Of a stretch of DNA of 64,000 bases, positions 42,933-51,799 are shown piece after piece. Below the pieces are notes generated by a model, which worked only from the letters and a program-made list of their open reading frames with translations, had not been told where the DNA came from and did not search any database. Made by a program: the position numbers and the translations under genes. The stretch is from Clostridia bacterium. Its GTDB lineage: Bacteria; Bacillota; Clostridia; Oscillospirales; Acutalibacteraceae. Every line of letters starts with the position of its first letter. Positions within the stretch are counted from its first letter, which is position 1. The DNA is taken from positions 62,001 to 126,000 of the forward strand of contig JAGALQ010000015.1 in NCBI GenBank assembly GCA_017625095.1, read 5' to 3'.

Positions 42933-44276
42933 TTAATGATATTTGGGCATCCAGTCGCCGTGTACATCGATAAGCTCATCAACCATCTTTACGATGTCGT
43001 CAATGTTAAGCTCTGAAGCTGTGTGCGGATCGAGCATTGCTGCCTGGTAGATGTGATCCTTCTTTTTGGTAACAGCAGCCTCGATTGTGAGAAGCTGAGG
43101 ATTGATGTTGGTCATATTCATTGCAGCAAGCTGTACGGGGAGCTTGCCCATATGGCAGGGTGTAATACCGCTTGAGTCAACAAGGCAGGGAACTTCGACG
43201 CAAGCATCTGCGGGAAGGTTGTCGATAAGACCTGTGTTGAGCACGTTACCGCCGATTTTGTACGGCTTATTTGTGATAATTGATTCCATTATGTAGGAAG
43301 CATATTCATGTGAACGTGTATGTGTGACGTTGCCGTCAGCGAGGATTTCATCCCTCTGCTTTGCCCAGCCTGCGATCTGGTTAACACAGCGGCGCGGATA
43401 TTCGTCGAGCGGGATGTTGTAGTCTGCGATGAGGTTCGGGTACTTATCCTTGATGAAGAACATATTGTACTCTGCGTTGTGTTCGCTGGACTCTGTGCAG
43501 TAGTAGCCGAGACGCTTGATGTATTCGAATCTGACCATATCGCCGTGCTTCTTCTCAGGGTCGGAAGACGCAAGGGCAGCAGCGTTGATCTCTGCAGCTC
43601 TGCGCTTGATTTCGGGGTAGAGGTCGTTGCCGTCTTTGTCGTGAATCTCAAGCAGCCATGCCATATGGTTGATACCTGCGATTCTGTCGTATCTGCCCTC
43701 AATCTTGTCATCCATACCTACGTGGTGGAGAAGATCTCTGGAGCAGGACTGAACAGAGTGGCAAAGACCGATTGTCTTGACGCCTGTATAGCGTGTCATA
43801 TAGCCTGTGAGAATTGCCATGGGATTTGTGTAGTTGAGGAACCATGCATCGGGGCAGACCTCTTCCATATCTCTTGCAAAATCCTCAAGCACGGGAATTG
43901 TACGAAGACCGCGCATAATTCCGCCGATACCGAGTGTGTCGGCAATTGTCTGGCGGAGACCGTATTTTTTCGGAATCTCAAAGTCGGTAATTGTGCAGGG
44001 ATCGTAAAGACCGACCTGAATTGCGTTGACAACAAAGTTTGCACCTCTGAGAGCATCCTTGCGGTTTTCTACACCGAGGTAGGTTTTGATTTTTGCTTTG
44101 CCGCCGTTGACGTTTTTATTGATTGCGCTGAGGATTATTTCGGAATCTTCAAGGCGCTGTTTGTCGATATCATAAAGAGCGATTTCTGATTCGCAAAGGC
44201 TCTCGGTGCACATACAGTCGCCAAGAACATTTCTTGCAAAAACGGTGCTGCCTGCACCCATAAATGTAATTTTCAT
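42933..44276 (-). CDS. GH4 glycosidase, alpha-galactosidase/alpha-glucosidase (MelA) type
   Basis: 447 residues. The NAD-binding loop GAGSTVFARN (about 7-16), NYTNPMA (N148), the metal-binding Cys-His in GLCHSVQ (C172/H173) and GINHMAW are all present. GH4 enzymes need NAD+ and Mn2+ and work by oxidation at C3, elimination and re-addition. The CHSVQ form is that of MelA-like alpha-galactosidases and alpha-glucosidases acting on unphosphorylated sugars. An in-frame ATG four codons upstream abuts GAAAGG, so I chose the internal start matching family N-termini. The promoter lies upstream. Confidence 0.9.
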   Translation of the reverse strand: MKITFMGAGSTVFARNVLGDCMCTESLCESEIALYDIDKQRLEDSEIILSAINKNVNGGKAKIKTYLGVENRKDALRGANFVVNAIQVGLYDPCTITDFEIPKKYGLRQTIADTLGIGGIMRGLRTIPVLEDFARDMEEVCPDAWFLNYTNPMAILTGYMTRYTGVKTIGLCHSVQSCSRDLLHHVGMDDKIEGRYDRIAGINHMAWLLEIHDKDGNDLYPEIKRRAAEINAAALASSDPEKKHGDMVRFEYIKRLGYYCTESSEHNAEYNMFFIKDKYPNLIADYNIPLDEYPRRCVNQIAGWAKQRDEILADGNVTHTRSHEYASYIMESIITNKPYKIGGNVLNTGLIDNLPADACVEVPCLVDSSGITPCHMGKLPVQLAAMNMTNINPQLLTIEAAVTKKKDHIYQAAMLDPHTASELNIDDIVKMVDELIDVHGDWMPKYH

Positions 44277-44311
44277 AGGGTATAGCATCCTTTCTTTATT
44301 TTGTTAAGGTT

Positions 44312-44341
44312 AATATACAACACTTTCTCTTATAAGGTCAA
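44312..44341 (-). promoter_or_regulatory. sigma-A promoter of GH4 operon
   Basis: Minus strand TTGACC, 18-bp spacer, TATATT. Confidence 0.55.
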
Positions 44342-44391
44342 GCGTTAGCAGCCCGAAATACTGCACAAAATATTGAACCGATTTTTGGTAA

Positions 44392-44428
44392 ATAAAAAAA
44401 GTGTGTAAAGTCGGATAACTTTACACAC
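44392..44428 (-). terminator. intrinsic terminator
   Basis: GTGTGTAAAGT/ACTTTACACAC stem with 6-nt loop, then TTTTTTTATTT on the minus strand; ends the azlCD operon. Confidence 0.87.
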
Positions 44429-44445
44429 CGTGCTTTCAGTGAGTA

Positions 44446-44856
44446 TCAATAAAGAGTTTTTGCAAGAATAAAACATACCCAGAGAGCCACAACAAAAGCA
44501 GACTCTGCAGGAATTGCAAGCTTTGTGTACGGGCAATTCCAACCCTTATCTATGCAGAGGAAGATTGTTCGCGTGACGAGTACGGTTGTTGAGAAGAAAA
44601 GTCCGCCGATCAGCGAATAATAGGGAGTTTTGAGCGCAATAGTGAGGAAAAGGAGGAATGCGCCAAGTGCGAAAGAGATGCCGCCGTAGTAAACTCTGAT
44701 CTCTGTTTTGCCTGCGTTGTCAACAGGTTTGACAGAGAACTTTTCTGCATTCTTGAGGGGGCTTGTGATGAACACAACAGCCATTCCGAAGAAGTAGCAG
44801 ACAAGGCCGATTACCGCAACGGAAGCGGGGATGTTTGAGAGTAAAATTTCTTTCAT
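44446..44856 (-). CDS. small membrane protein, DUF4345-like
   Basis: 136 residues, four membrane helices. The segment EIRVYYGGISFALGAFL resembles the conserved start of helix 2 in DUF4345 proteins, which have no known function. AGGAGG precedes the ATG. It follows azlD by 35 bp in the same direction and is likely co-transcribed. Confidence 0.55.
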   Translation of the reverse strand: MKEILLSNIPASVAVIGLVCYFFGMAVVFITSPLKNAEKFSVKPVDNAGKTEIRVYYGGISFALGAFLLFLTIALKTPYYSLIGGLFFSTTVLVTRTIFLCIDKGWNCPYTKLAIPAESAFVVALWVCFILAKTLY

Positions 44857-44891
44857 AATTATATCCTCCTGTAAAGTTAATTGCCTTTACG

Positions 44892-45221
44892 TTATTTAAA
44901 GACAAATTGAACGAGCAGCATATAGAATATAGTGCCGCCTGCAACGCTCAGCAGTGTGTTCCTGCGCCAGATGTGAAGCAGAGCGACCGCAGCAATTGCA
45001 ATCAGTTCGGGTAAAGCGTGAGGCCAGGCGGTAAAAGTTGCATCCTTAAGGCAGTATACAACCAGCATGCCGATTACTGCATAGGGAAGAAATTTGCCGA
45101 GGAAGGTGATGAATTTCGGCGTCTTTTTGGAGTTGAAAACAATAAAGGGAAGTCCGCGCAGAAGTGCTGTAATTACCGCAGAAACGGCAACAATCATAAT
45201 AGCGTGTTTGGTTTCAATCAT
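44892..45221 (-). CDS. azlD: branched-chain amino acid exporter subunit AzlD
   Basis: 109 residues, three to four membrane helices with RGLPFIVF near residue 22, typical of AzlD. With AzlC it forms an exporter of branched-chain amino acids or their analogues (4-azaleucine resistance in Bacillus). It overlaps azlC by 8 bp. Confidence 0.87.
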   Translation of the reverse strand: MIETKHAIMIVAVSAVITALLRGLPFIVFNSKKTPKFITFLGKFLPYAVIGMLVVYCLKDATFTAWPHALPELIAIAAVALLHIWRRNTLLSVAGGTIFYMLLVQFVFK

Positions 45222-45918
45222 TACCGTTCACCTCCTCTTTTTTCTCCAGAGGTTTGCGGAGTATGAACAGCAGCAGGGTAATGCATATCATAGAGGGCAC
45301 AAGGAAGTTTTCGCTTCCGAATACCGCAAAGCAGACCGCTGTTGAAAGCACGCCTATAATTGCAGGCACGTGATTTTTTGTGCTCTTCCACTGTTCAACA
45401 AAAACGGTGACGAAAATTGCGGTCATCGCAAATTCTATACCTGCCGAGTTAAATTCGATGTTTGTGCCGATGAAGTTGCCGAGCAGGCAACCCATAATCC
45501 AGTAAGACTGGTTGAAAAGCGAGAGCAGAAACTGAAAAAGATGAAGGTCTGTGCCCTCAGGGTGTTTGCCGTCGCAGAGTAATGAGTATGTTTCATCAGT
45601 CAATGCAAAGGCGAGGTAAAACTTTTTGATGCCCGCACCCTTGTATTTTTCAATCATTGATATGCCGTAGAAAAGGTGACGCGCCTGAACGAGAAGGGCA
45701 GTGACCGCCGTTGTGATGAAGGATGCACCGCCTGAAAGGAGGCTGACTGCGACATACTGCATTGTGCCTGCGTACATTGTTAAGCTCATTATCAGTGCCC
45801 ACCATATGCCGTAGCCTGCTTTGGCAAGTAACACGCCGAATCCTATTCCGAGTACTATGTAGCCTGCAAATACAGGCAGTGATTTTATAAATGCCGCTCT
45901 GGCAGTTTTGCGTTTCAT
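45214..45918 (-). CDS. azlC: branched-chain amino acid exporter subunit AzlC
   Basis: 234 residues, about seven membrane helices. It has the AzlC pattern: SLPVFAGYIVLGIGFG near the start, MYAGTMQYVAV, and HLFYGISM followed by ALTDETYSL. AzlC is the large subunit of the AzlCD exporter. The start follows CGGAG. Confidence 0.9.
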   Translation of the reverse strand: MKRKTARAAFIKSLPVFAGYIVLGIGFGVLLAKAGYGIWWALIMSLTMYAGTMQYVAVSLLSGGASFITTAVTALLVQARHLFYGISMIEKYKGAGIKKFYLAFALTDETYSLLCDGKHPEGTDLHLFQFLLSLFNQSYWIMGCLLGNFIGTNIEFNSAGIEFAMTAIFVTVFVEQWKSTKNHVPAIIGVLSTAVCFAVFGSENFLVPSMICITLLLFILRKPLEKKEEVNGND

Positions 45919-46006
45919 TTTTGTGGTTGCTCCGTTAAAGGGTTAAGTTAAATTGCGTTGAATATGCTATCACAATCCGACACAAAAATCAACACAATAA
46001 ATAGGT

Positions 46007-47308
46007 TTATTTTGCATTTGGAAGGTATGCGCCGATCATTTTCAGAGCAGCCTGAAGTTCAGCTGTATCAACCTGACGTACGTCACCGGTTTCACACGCA
46101 AGCGATGCGGCAGTACCTGCTGCCTGACCTGTTATAAAACAGCCGGGCATAACACGTACAGACGCCTGCATCTGTCTGTCCGTGCCGATACATCTGCCTG
46201 CAACGAGCACGTTTGAAAACGAAACGGGAACAAGACTGCGGTAAGGTATACCGTAGGATTCACCTGCGCCGTACCTGATATCGTATTCTTTTGAAAACCG
46301 TTCAAACTCTTCATCATCAGTGTTCATCACATGGATATCGACGGGATAACAGTATCGGCCGATTTCATCATCAAACACTGCACGTTCAAGATAATCTTTG
46401 AATCCGAGCATATAATCGCACACTATTCTGCGTGATTCGCGTATACCGGGCACAGTTGCCGTAGCGCACAATATCATATTTTCATAACCTTCAAGATAGG
46501 TTTTGTAATACTTTTCATACTCAACCACAGACTGTCTGCCCCAGACCATTGTTTCGGTAAGTGAACGCTCGTCCAGAGGATTCAAGCCGAACAGATGACC
46601 TATATTGCCGCCGGCTACAGAGTTGCGTCTGAAATACATACCGGGCAGATGACGGTCCTTAAAAGTAAGCACTCCGTCATTATACGCCTGCTCAATATAT
46701 CGTCCCTGTCCACCGCCGGCTTTGCTGTCATCAACATTGGCCCACAAAGAGCAAAGTGTTCCGGGCATAACACAGTTGTTTTCGTCACCAATCTCAAACT
46801 CACCGCCTGCAAGGGCACACAAATCACCGTCACCTGTACAGTCAATATAAACCTTTGCTTTTACGGCAAACATACCGCTTTTCGAAGCAATGATAACAGC
46901 GTTAATGCGTCCGTCTTCGCACACGACATCGCAAACAGAAGTGAAAAAACAAAAATCCACATTTTCCGATTTCAGCAGCTTGTCATATTCGCGTTTCAAT
47001 TCTTCTGCATCAATTGTTGACCAACGACTGCCCCATTCGGATGAATTCACAGGCACCGTATTTTTCAGTGCCTGCCTGATTTCAAAACCGATACCCGATG
47101 CAACGGTATTCACACCGTCACTGAACGGAGCAAAAGCGGGCACAAGTCCCGTTGTACCCATACCGCCGAGGCAGCCTGTCGCTTCTGCCAGGAATACCCT
47201 TTTACCCTGACGGGCAGCAGCAACAGCCGCAACAACACCTGCCGCACCTCCGCCTGCAACAAACACGTCAACGTCATATTTTATTTCAAGCTCTTTTGAA
47301 TACTGCAT
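46007..47308 (-). CDS. FAD-dependent oxidoreductase (FAD_oxidored family)
   Basis: 433 residues. The FAD-binding GGGAAGVVAAVAAARQG (about 17-33) and CLGGMGTTG segment mark the PF12831-type flavoproteins; YIDCTGDGDL and a late LVAGRCIGTDRQMQAS...GQAAGTAA complete the cofactor site. Family members occur in polysaccharide loci and some oxidise sugars; substrates are mostly unknown. AGAGGTC precedes the ATG, which starts two bases after the DUF4434 gene's stop. No signal peptide, so it acts inside the cell. Confidence 0.85.
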   Translation of the reverse strand: MQYSKELEIKYDVDVFVAGGGAAGVVAAVAAARQGKRVFLAEATGCLGGMGTTGLVPAFAPFSDGVNTVASGIGFEIRQALKNTVPVNSSEWGSRWSTIDAEELKREYDKLLKSENVDFCFFTSVCDVVCEDGRINAVIIASKSGMFAVKAKVYIDCTGDGDLCALAGGEFEIGDENNCVMPGTLCSLWANVDDSKAGGGQGRYIEQAYNDGVLTFKDRHLPGMYFRRNSVAGGNIGHLFGLNPLDERSLTETMVWGRQSVVEYEKYYKTYLEGYENMILCATATVPGIRESRRIVCDYMLGFKDYLERAVFDDEIGRYCYPVDIHVMNTDDEEFERFSKEYDIRYGAGESYGIPYRSLVPVSFSNVLVAGRCIGTDRQMQASVRVMPGCFITGQAAGTAASLACETGDVRQVDTAELQAALKMIGAYLPNAK

Positions 47309-47310
47309 AA

Positions 47311-48660
47311 TCAGACCTCTGCACAAGCTGAGAAATTACCTGCCGCATCGCAGGCAACAATAGCATAGACATCATTTTCTGTGCCCTGCGAGTCGGTAAC
47401 CTCAAGCGGATAATCCCACTTGTAGTTTTCTATTCTTGTAAAAAACTCACCGTTTTTTGTAACTCTGTAATATGCAATGCCGAAATTATCGGTTGACTCA
47501 TCCCACGCAATTTTAACGCCGTTTTCATCTGCTGACTTTGTAAGGTTTGCAGGTGCCGTTGGTGCCTGTGACTCGAGCACATATCCGTTTGCAACATAGT
47601 CGTGATAGGTTTCAATATAAAACGGCTTAACCATAGATTTGCTGTAATAATGAGAGTATGAGAAGGTTATGATGTTTTCGCAGTAGCGTGAGGCTATATC
47701 CATCTGTTTTGTGAATCGGTCGAGCGTAGCTGTGACAGATTCGATGTTTTCTGTTTCGCCGCGGAGAATTGTGCCTGCAAAAGGACCGGGACCTATTGCG
47801 ATATCAAAGTTTTCGACATTTGCCCAGAGCTTAACATCGGCATCAATTTTGTCAACAGCGGCAGAGTACATCTCCCATATACGCACAAGCTCGCTTTCTT
47901 CAATCCAGTCTGCACCGACCGCGTCCTGCGGAGCGATAATATCACCGTCACGCCAGTTGACTTTTTCAAAGAAGGTGAGCCAGTCGGCGTATGCGGCAAC
48001 CTTGCCGAATGAAAGGTAGTCGGCTGTAAACGGACTTATCAGCAGAGGCAGCGACTTTTCGGTTTCGTTTATCGCGTCAATAACATTGTTTATTCCCTTT
48101 GCCATCTTACCCATAAGAGGGGCACAGTTGATCATATTGTTTATTTCGGGTGTGAAATACCAGCCGTAAAACTCTGTCGGATAATCTTTATAATATCTTG
48201 CGTGAATATCTCTGACCATATCGGACGCAACGTCGCAAATCAGCTCATAGTCGCCCGTGAAATTGCCGACAAGCCAGAATGAATCGCACATCGTAAGACC
48301 GATAAACACCTTTATTCCGCTGCCTTTGCAGGCTTTAAGTGCCGAGCCTACAACATCGCTGCCGTTTACCGCATTGTCAAAAGCGGACAGACTTTCATCA
48401 TAGTAAACGGTCCAGCTGCCGTTTGCGTCCATATTTGCAACATCCTGCAGTATAAGATACTCGATGCCGTCAACGAGCATATTGTCGACCTCTTCAGCCC
48501 AACGCTCATCGCTCCAGGTGCTGCTCTCCCACGATTGCAGGAATGTGCCGTTGAATTCGGGGTTGCATTTACGTTCCTCTGGCATCTGAGAGCTGAAGGG
48601 TGCAACACCCATTATAAATGCAAGAAGGGCAACGAAAAAGTTTCTTATTGATGTGAACAT
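47311..48660 (-). CDS. secreted DUF4434-type TIM-barrel protein with C-terminal Fn3
   Basis: 449 residues: signal peptide (about 3-28), then a barrel with FNGTFLQSW...W..E.DNM and LQDVANMDANGSW, as in DUF4434, and YGWYFTPEINNM, whose Trp-Tyr...Glu resembles a glycoside-hydrolase acid site. A C-terminal fibronectin type III domain (about 365-449) begins APTAPANL. DUF4434 proteins look like GH5/42-clan enzymes but activity is unproven. GGAG precedes the ATG. It is followed by an FAD oxidoreductase gene. Confidence 0.75.
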   Translation of the reverse strand: MFTSIRNFFVALLAFIMGVAPFSSQMPEERKCNPEFNGTFLQSWESSTWSDERWAEEVDNMLVDGIEYLILQDVANMDANGSWTVYYDESLSAFDNAVNGSDVVGSALKACKGSGIKVFIGLTMCDSFWLVGNFTGDYELICDVASDMVRDIHARYYKDYPTEFYGWYFTPEINNMINCAPLMGKMAKGINNVIDAINETEKSLPLLISPFTADYLSFGKVAAYADWLTFFEKVNWRDGDIIAPQDAVGADWIEESELVRIWEMYSAAVDKIDADVKLWANVENFDIAIGPGPFAGTILRGETENIESVTATLDRFTKQMDIASRYCENIITFSYSHYYSKSMVKPFYIETYHDYVANGYVLESQAPTAPANLTKSADENGVKIAWDESTDNFGIAYYRVTKNGEFFTRIENYKWDYPLEVTDSQGTENDVYAIVACDAAGNFSACAEV

Positions 48661-48683
48661 AATATTATCAACTCCAAAACAAT

Positions 48684-48712
48684 CTCCGTAATGCACTAAC
48701 CGCATTACGGAG
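48684..48712 (-). terminator. hairpin between hydrolase and DUF4434 genes
   Basis: CTCCGTAATGC/GCATTACGGAG, 7-nt loop, then ATTGTTTT on the minus strand. Probably a partial terminator within the gene run. Confidence 0.55.
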
Positions 48713-48724
48713 AAGTTATTTTTA

Positions 48725-50614
48725 TTACGCACTGACAGCTGCAAAAGCAAACATAATTACTTCAACTATCATCGTTGCAAACTCATAAAGTCCGAGTTTT
48801 TTGAGCAGCTTTGCAAAAGCTCCGCTTATAACCGGTTCACCGCCAACATCTACCGTATCTCCTGCGGATTCCACTCTGTCACCGTTGAGGACGGTATACC
48901 CTTGAGTTCTGTAGCCTGCAGGTGTAAGGTTATCAGCAAGGTAATAAACCGTGATGTCTGCCTGCTTACCGCTGACCTGAGGGATTTCACCCTCAAAGCT
49001 GATTTCAATGCTTTCACCGGGAGCAAGTTTTACCGTCGGGTCAACATTGAAGCGTATGTCAAGACCCTTGCAGACAACAGCAGTGATGTTTACGCTTGAA
49101 TCTGCACACACGTTGGTGACAATAAGCTTTTCTGATTCTGAATTTATGTAGCCTGAAGGATTGTTGTCAAAACGTGCCCATACAGTGTGGCAGAGGCTTG
49201 TCGAATCTCTGAACTGAGGAAAGTTTTCGTCTGAGTAAACGTCTGTTATTTCATCGGTAAGAAGAAGCTTCATAACAAGCTCCATCGTGTATTCGTCAAA
49301 CACGACAAATGCGTGGAACATACCCTTTATAAACCAGGTGTTATCGGGCAGATAGCAGGTTGATGCATCAACCGTCATATCAGGAGAGATTTTATATTTT
49401 CCGCCGCAGGGATTTTTCTGAACATATCCGTCAGCAAAACGCTTGCCGAATGGCGGTGTTGTTGCGCCTGTCGCGCTTGTAACAGTTATGATTGAGTCGG
49501 AATCTTCATTCATGCCCGAAATAATTCTGTTGCCGTAGCCTGCGATAACTGAAATATTCATTCCGTATTCTTCGCGAAGATAACGTAGTCTTTCACCGAT
49601 TGTCGGGAATATCTCATAGTGGAATCGGTCACTCTTTCCGATAAGACCTGCGTGTCTGGTTCCATCAAGGAGCAGCTTCTTTGCGTCTTCATATTTATCG
49701 ATCGGCATAAAGTCCCATATACTGCCCCAGTTGCCTAATACTTCAAAGAAGTATGGCTTGACCGCATAGAGAATATCGTCGAGAATTCCGAGTGCATTTG
49801 CCTTGAGGAGCCAGTTTATGTCTTCCTCAATCATAACGCCCTGCTCAATAAACCTGATAAGAGTTTCCTCATCAAAATCAATTTCACCTGCAAACGGGTC
49901 ATAAGCAATGCCTGCGCCGCCTATTGCTGGAGAAGTCATAATAACGTTATCAACCTTGTTATCGTCACCGTAGAGTGTGAGATATGTTGCTGTTACCTGA
50001 TCGCCGTGGCTGAGTGCGTAGATATTGACTTTTTCTGCGCCGCTGTGCTCAAGCACGCTGTCGATATAGTCGCGCAGCATATTTGCGTTATATTCCGCAC
50101 CCATTCTGAAGTCGCAGGTAAAGTTATAGATGCGTGACGGGTCAAGATGTTTTTTCAGCTCTGTCTGAATTTCAAGCTCGTATGTATTTGCACCGTCAGG
50201 GAATCTCTCGTTGAGTGCGGCGGTGTTGGTTTCGGCTGCTTCTATAGAAATCGGCTTGAGCGGATTTATGCTTGTGCCGTCATCGTTGCAGCGGAGTACA
50301 CCAAGCTCTTTTACAACCTGTTCGCCGACAATCTTGCCGAGAAGCTGAGGTTTGCCGAGCATAAACTCACCGAGCGCTCTGCCTGTTCTTGCGATGTTGT
50401 CGAGCAATCCGAGAGCCATATTGCCTATATCAGGGCCCCATACCCGTTTACCGTCCTCTGTGAACAGACCTGCGCCGCCGTAGCCCGGCACGATGATAAC
50501 GGGATATTCGGATACACCGCTGTCAAGATCATCAAATTTATATGCCTGAGCAAAGCAAAGACAGGATGCGCAAAGCATCACAAGAGCCATTATAAAACTG
50601 AATACTTTTTTCAT
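48725..50614 (-). CDS. secreted LCAT/lipase-like alpha/beta hydrolase
   Basis: 629 residues with a clear signal peptide (about 1-23, ending CFAQA). PVIIVPGYGG forms the oxyanion-loop region; the nucleophile elbow is YALSHGDQ, with Ala replacing the first Gly of GxSxG; a late Asp and a His in MFHAFVVFD could complete the triad. This resembles lecithin:cholesterol acyltransferase-like lipases. A beta-sandwich-like domain (about 470-580) and a C-terminal hydrophobic helix (about 605-629) without charged tail follow. GGGG lies eight bases before the chosen ATG; a GTG three codons earlier abuts it. Confidence 0.78.
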   Translation of the reverse strand: MKKVFSFIMALVMLCASCLCFAQAYKFDDLDSGVSEYPVIIVPGYGGAGLFTEDGKRVWGPDIGNMALGLLDNIARTGRALGEFMLGKPQLLGKIVGEQVVKELGVLRCNDDGTSINPLKPISIEAAETNTAALNERFPDGANTYELEIQTELKKHLDPSRIYNFTCDFRMGAEYNANMLRDYIDSVLEHSGAEKVNIYALSHGDQVTATYLTLYGDDNKVDNVIMTSPAIGGAGIAYDPFAGEIDFDEETLIRFIEQGVMIEEDINWLLKANALGILDDILYAVKPYFFEVLGNWGSIWDFMPIDKYEDAKKLLLDGTRHAGLIGKSDRFHYEIFPTIGERLRYLREEYGMNISVIAGYGNRIISGMNEDSDSIITVTSATGATTPPFGKRFADGYVQKNPCGGKYKISPDMTVDASTCYLPDNTWFIKGMFHAFVVFDEYTMELVMKLLLTDEITDVYSDENFPQFRDSTSLCHTVWARFDNNPSGYINSESEKLIVTNVCADSSVNITAVVCKGLDIRFNVDPTVKLAPGESIEISFEGEIPQVSGKQADITVYYLADNLTPAGYRTQGYTVLNGDRVESAGDTVDVGGEPVISGAFAKLLKKLGLYEFATMIVEVIMFAFAAVSA

Positions 50615-50627
50615 TTTTTTCACCCCG

Positions 50628-51686
50628 TCAGCCGATTTCTTTCAAGAGAGCATCATAATCAATAATCTGAGCTGTTCTGATTACCTGTTTTGCCTGCGAA
50701 TATTTTTGTGCACCCGATTCGTAAATTACGCACACATCACCGTTGACGTATTCAATGCCCTGCATAAGTGCCGGCATTTCAATTTTTGCAACTCTGTCAG
50801 CTTTTTGACAGTTATAAAGCGGTACGTCTTTGCCGTCAACACTTACGGTTGAGCTTTCAAGGTCTGTGTAAGACGGAAAAATCTCAAGCTTTGAATCATT
50901 GTATCTGCCGTAGGATATGCTGAATGCAACACTGTTATCGTGCATAACGGTAATTCCCTGCACCTCATCGGGTACAGACAAAATTGCGGTAAGCTCAAGT
51001 GATTCTTCACCGATTCTGTAGCCGCATGCCCAGGCGTGGTTTTTGCCGAGTGCGTGTGAAGGATTAACTTCATAGCCTCCGTCAGGTGTATAGAATTCGC
51101 CGACCCATATCATATCGTCAGAACAGCCGAGAAATGAGCCTTTGACAATTGTCTGAAATTTGCTGTCATATCCGAGCTCGTCGCTGTTATCGGCGCTGAG
51201 TATTGCACGCATATCAAAACGGTAAAGATAGCCGCCTTTTTCGGCGTTTCCGCCTGAAGAAATCCAGACGCTGTCACCGTGTGAAGCGATACCGCCTGCG
51301 TGAGCGGTAAAATCTTTGAGGATGATTTCTTTTGTCTGCTTGTCGGATTTATTCACAATATATATCCGTGAGTTGCCGTCATCGGTGTAGCCGCTGATGA
51401 GATATACACCGTAGGTTTCATTATAGCAAAGGCCCTGAGGGACAAAGCCGCTGTCAAGCCCGGGCATATCAAATCCGTCCGCTGTGAAGTCATTAATATC
51501 AACCTTTGTATATCCGCCCTCAAACAAGTCGGATATGTCGCCTATGATAATGGAGAAGAAGCGTACGACACTGTCCCAGAATGATGAAAAGGTGTCGCTG
51601 ATGCCCTGTGCACTTATTGCAGACGTGCCGAATGCCAGCGACAGACAAAGCGTGATGCATAGAATTGTTCTGATTACTTGTTTCAT
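50628..51686 (-). CDS. secreted beta-propeller-like protein of unknown function
   Basis: 352 residues. A signal peptide (about 1-26) precedes repeated four-strand blade-like units (YNETYGVYLISGY, ...AHAGGIASHGDSVWISSG, ...DDMIWVGEF, ...EVQGITVMHDNSVAFS). No catalytic motif is recognised. It begins the run of secreted genes and lies 13 bp upstream of the LCAT-like hydrolase, so the two exported proteins are co-expressed. A strong promoter precedes it. Confidence 0.65.
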   Translation of the reverse strand: MKQVIRTILCITLCLSLAFGTSAISAQGISDTFSSFWDSVVRFFSIIIGDISDLFEGGYTKVDINDFTADGFDMPGLDSGFVPQGLCYNETYGVYLISGYTDDGNSRIYIVNKSDKQTKEIILKDFTAHAGGIASHGDSVWISSGGNAEKGGYLYRFDMRAILSADNSDELGYDSKFQTIVKGSFLGCSDDMIWVGEFYTPDGGYEVNPSHALGKNHAWACGYRIGEESLELTAILSVPDEVQGITVMHDNSVAFSISYGRYNDSKLEIFPSYTDLESSTVSVDGKDVPLYNCQKADRVAKIEMPALMQGIEYVNGDVCVIYESGAQKYSQAKQVIRTAQIIDYDALLKEIG

Positions 51687-51717
51687 AGCGTTTCCCTCTT
51701 ATATTATTGATAATTAA

Positions 51718-51746
51718 AATATACTTTCTGCCGTGGCTTTTGTCAA
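51718..51746 (-). promoter_or_regulatory. sigma-A promoter of secreted-hydrolase operon
   Basis: Minus strand TTGACA, 17-bp spacer, TATATT, about 30 bases before the start codon. Confidence 0.75.
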
Positions 51747-51749
51747 GGA

Positions 51750-51784
51750 ATAAAAAAGCAAGGCAGATTTTTCTCTGCCTTGCT
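51750..51784 (-). terminator. intrinsic terminator
   Basis: AGCAAGGCAGA/TCTGCCTTGCT, 6-nt loop, TTTTTTATTCC on the minus strand; ends the TetR/aminotransferase operon and abuts the next promoter. Confidence 0.87.
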
Positions 51785-51799
51785 GTGGATAATATCTGA

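Noticed and set aside
43320-44189. Plus-strand open frame of 289 codons opposite the GH4 gene
   Set aside because: Antisense shadow of a complete GH4 enzyme; unusual composition and no ribosome binding site.
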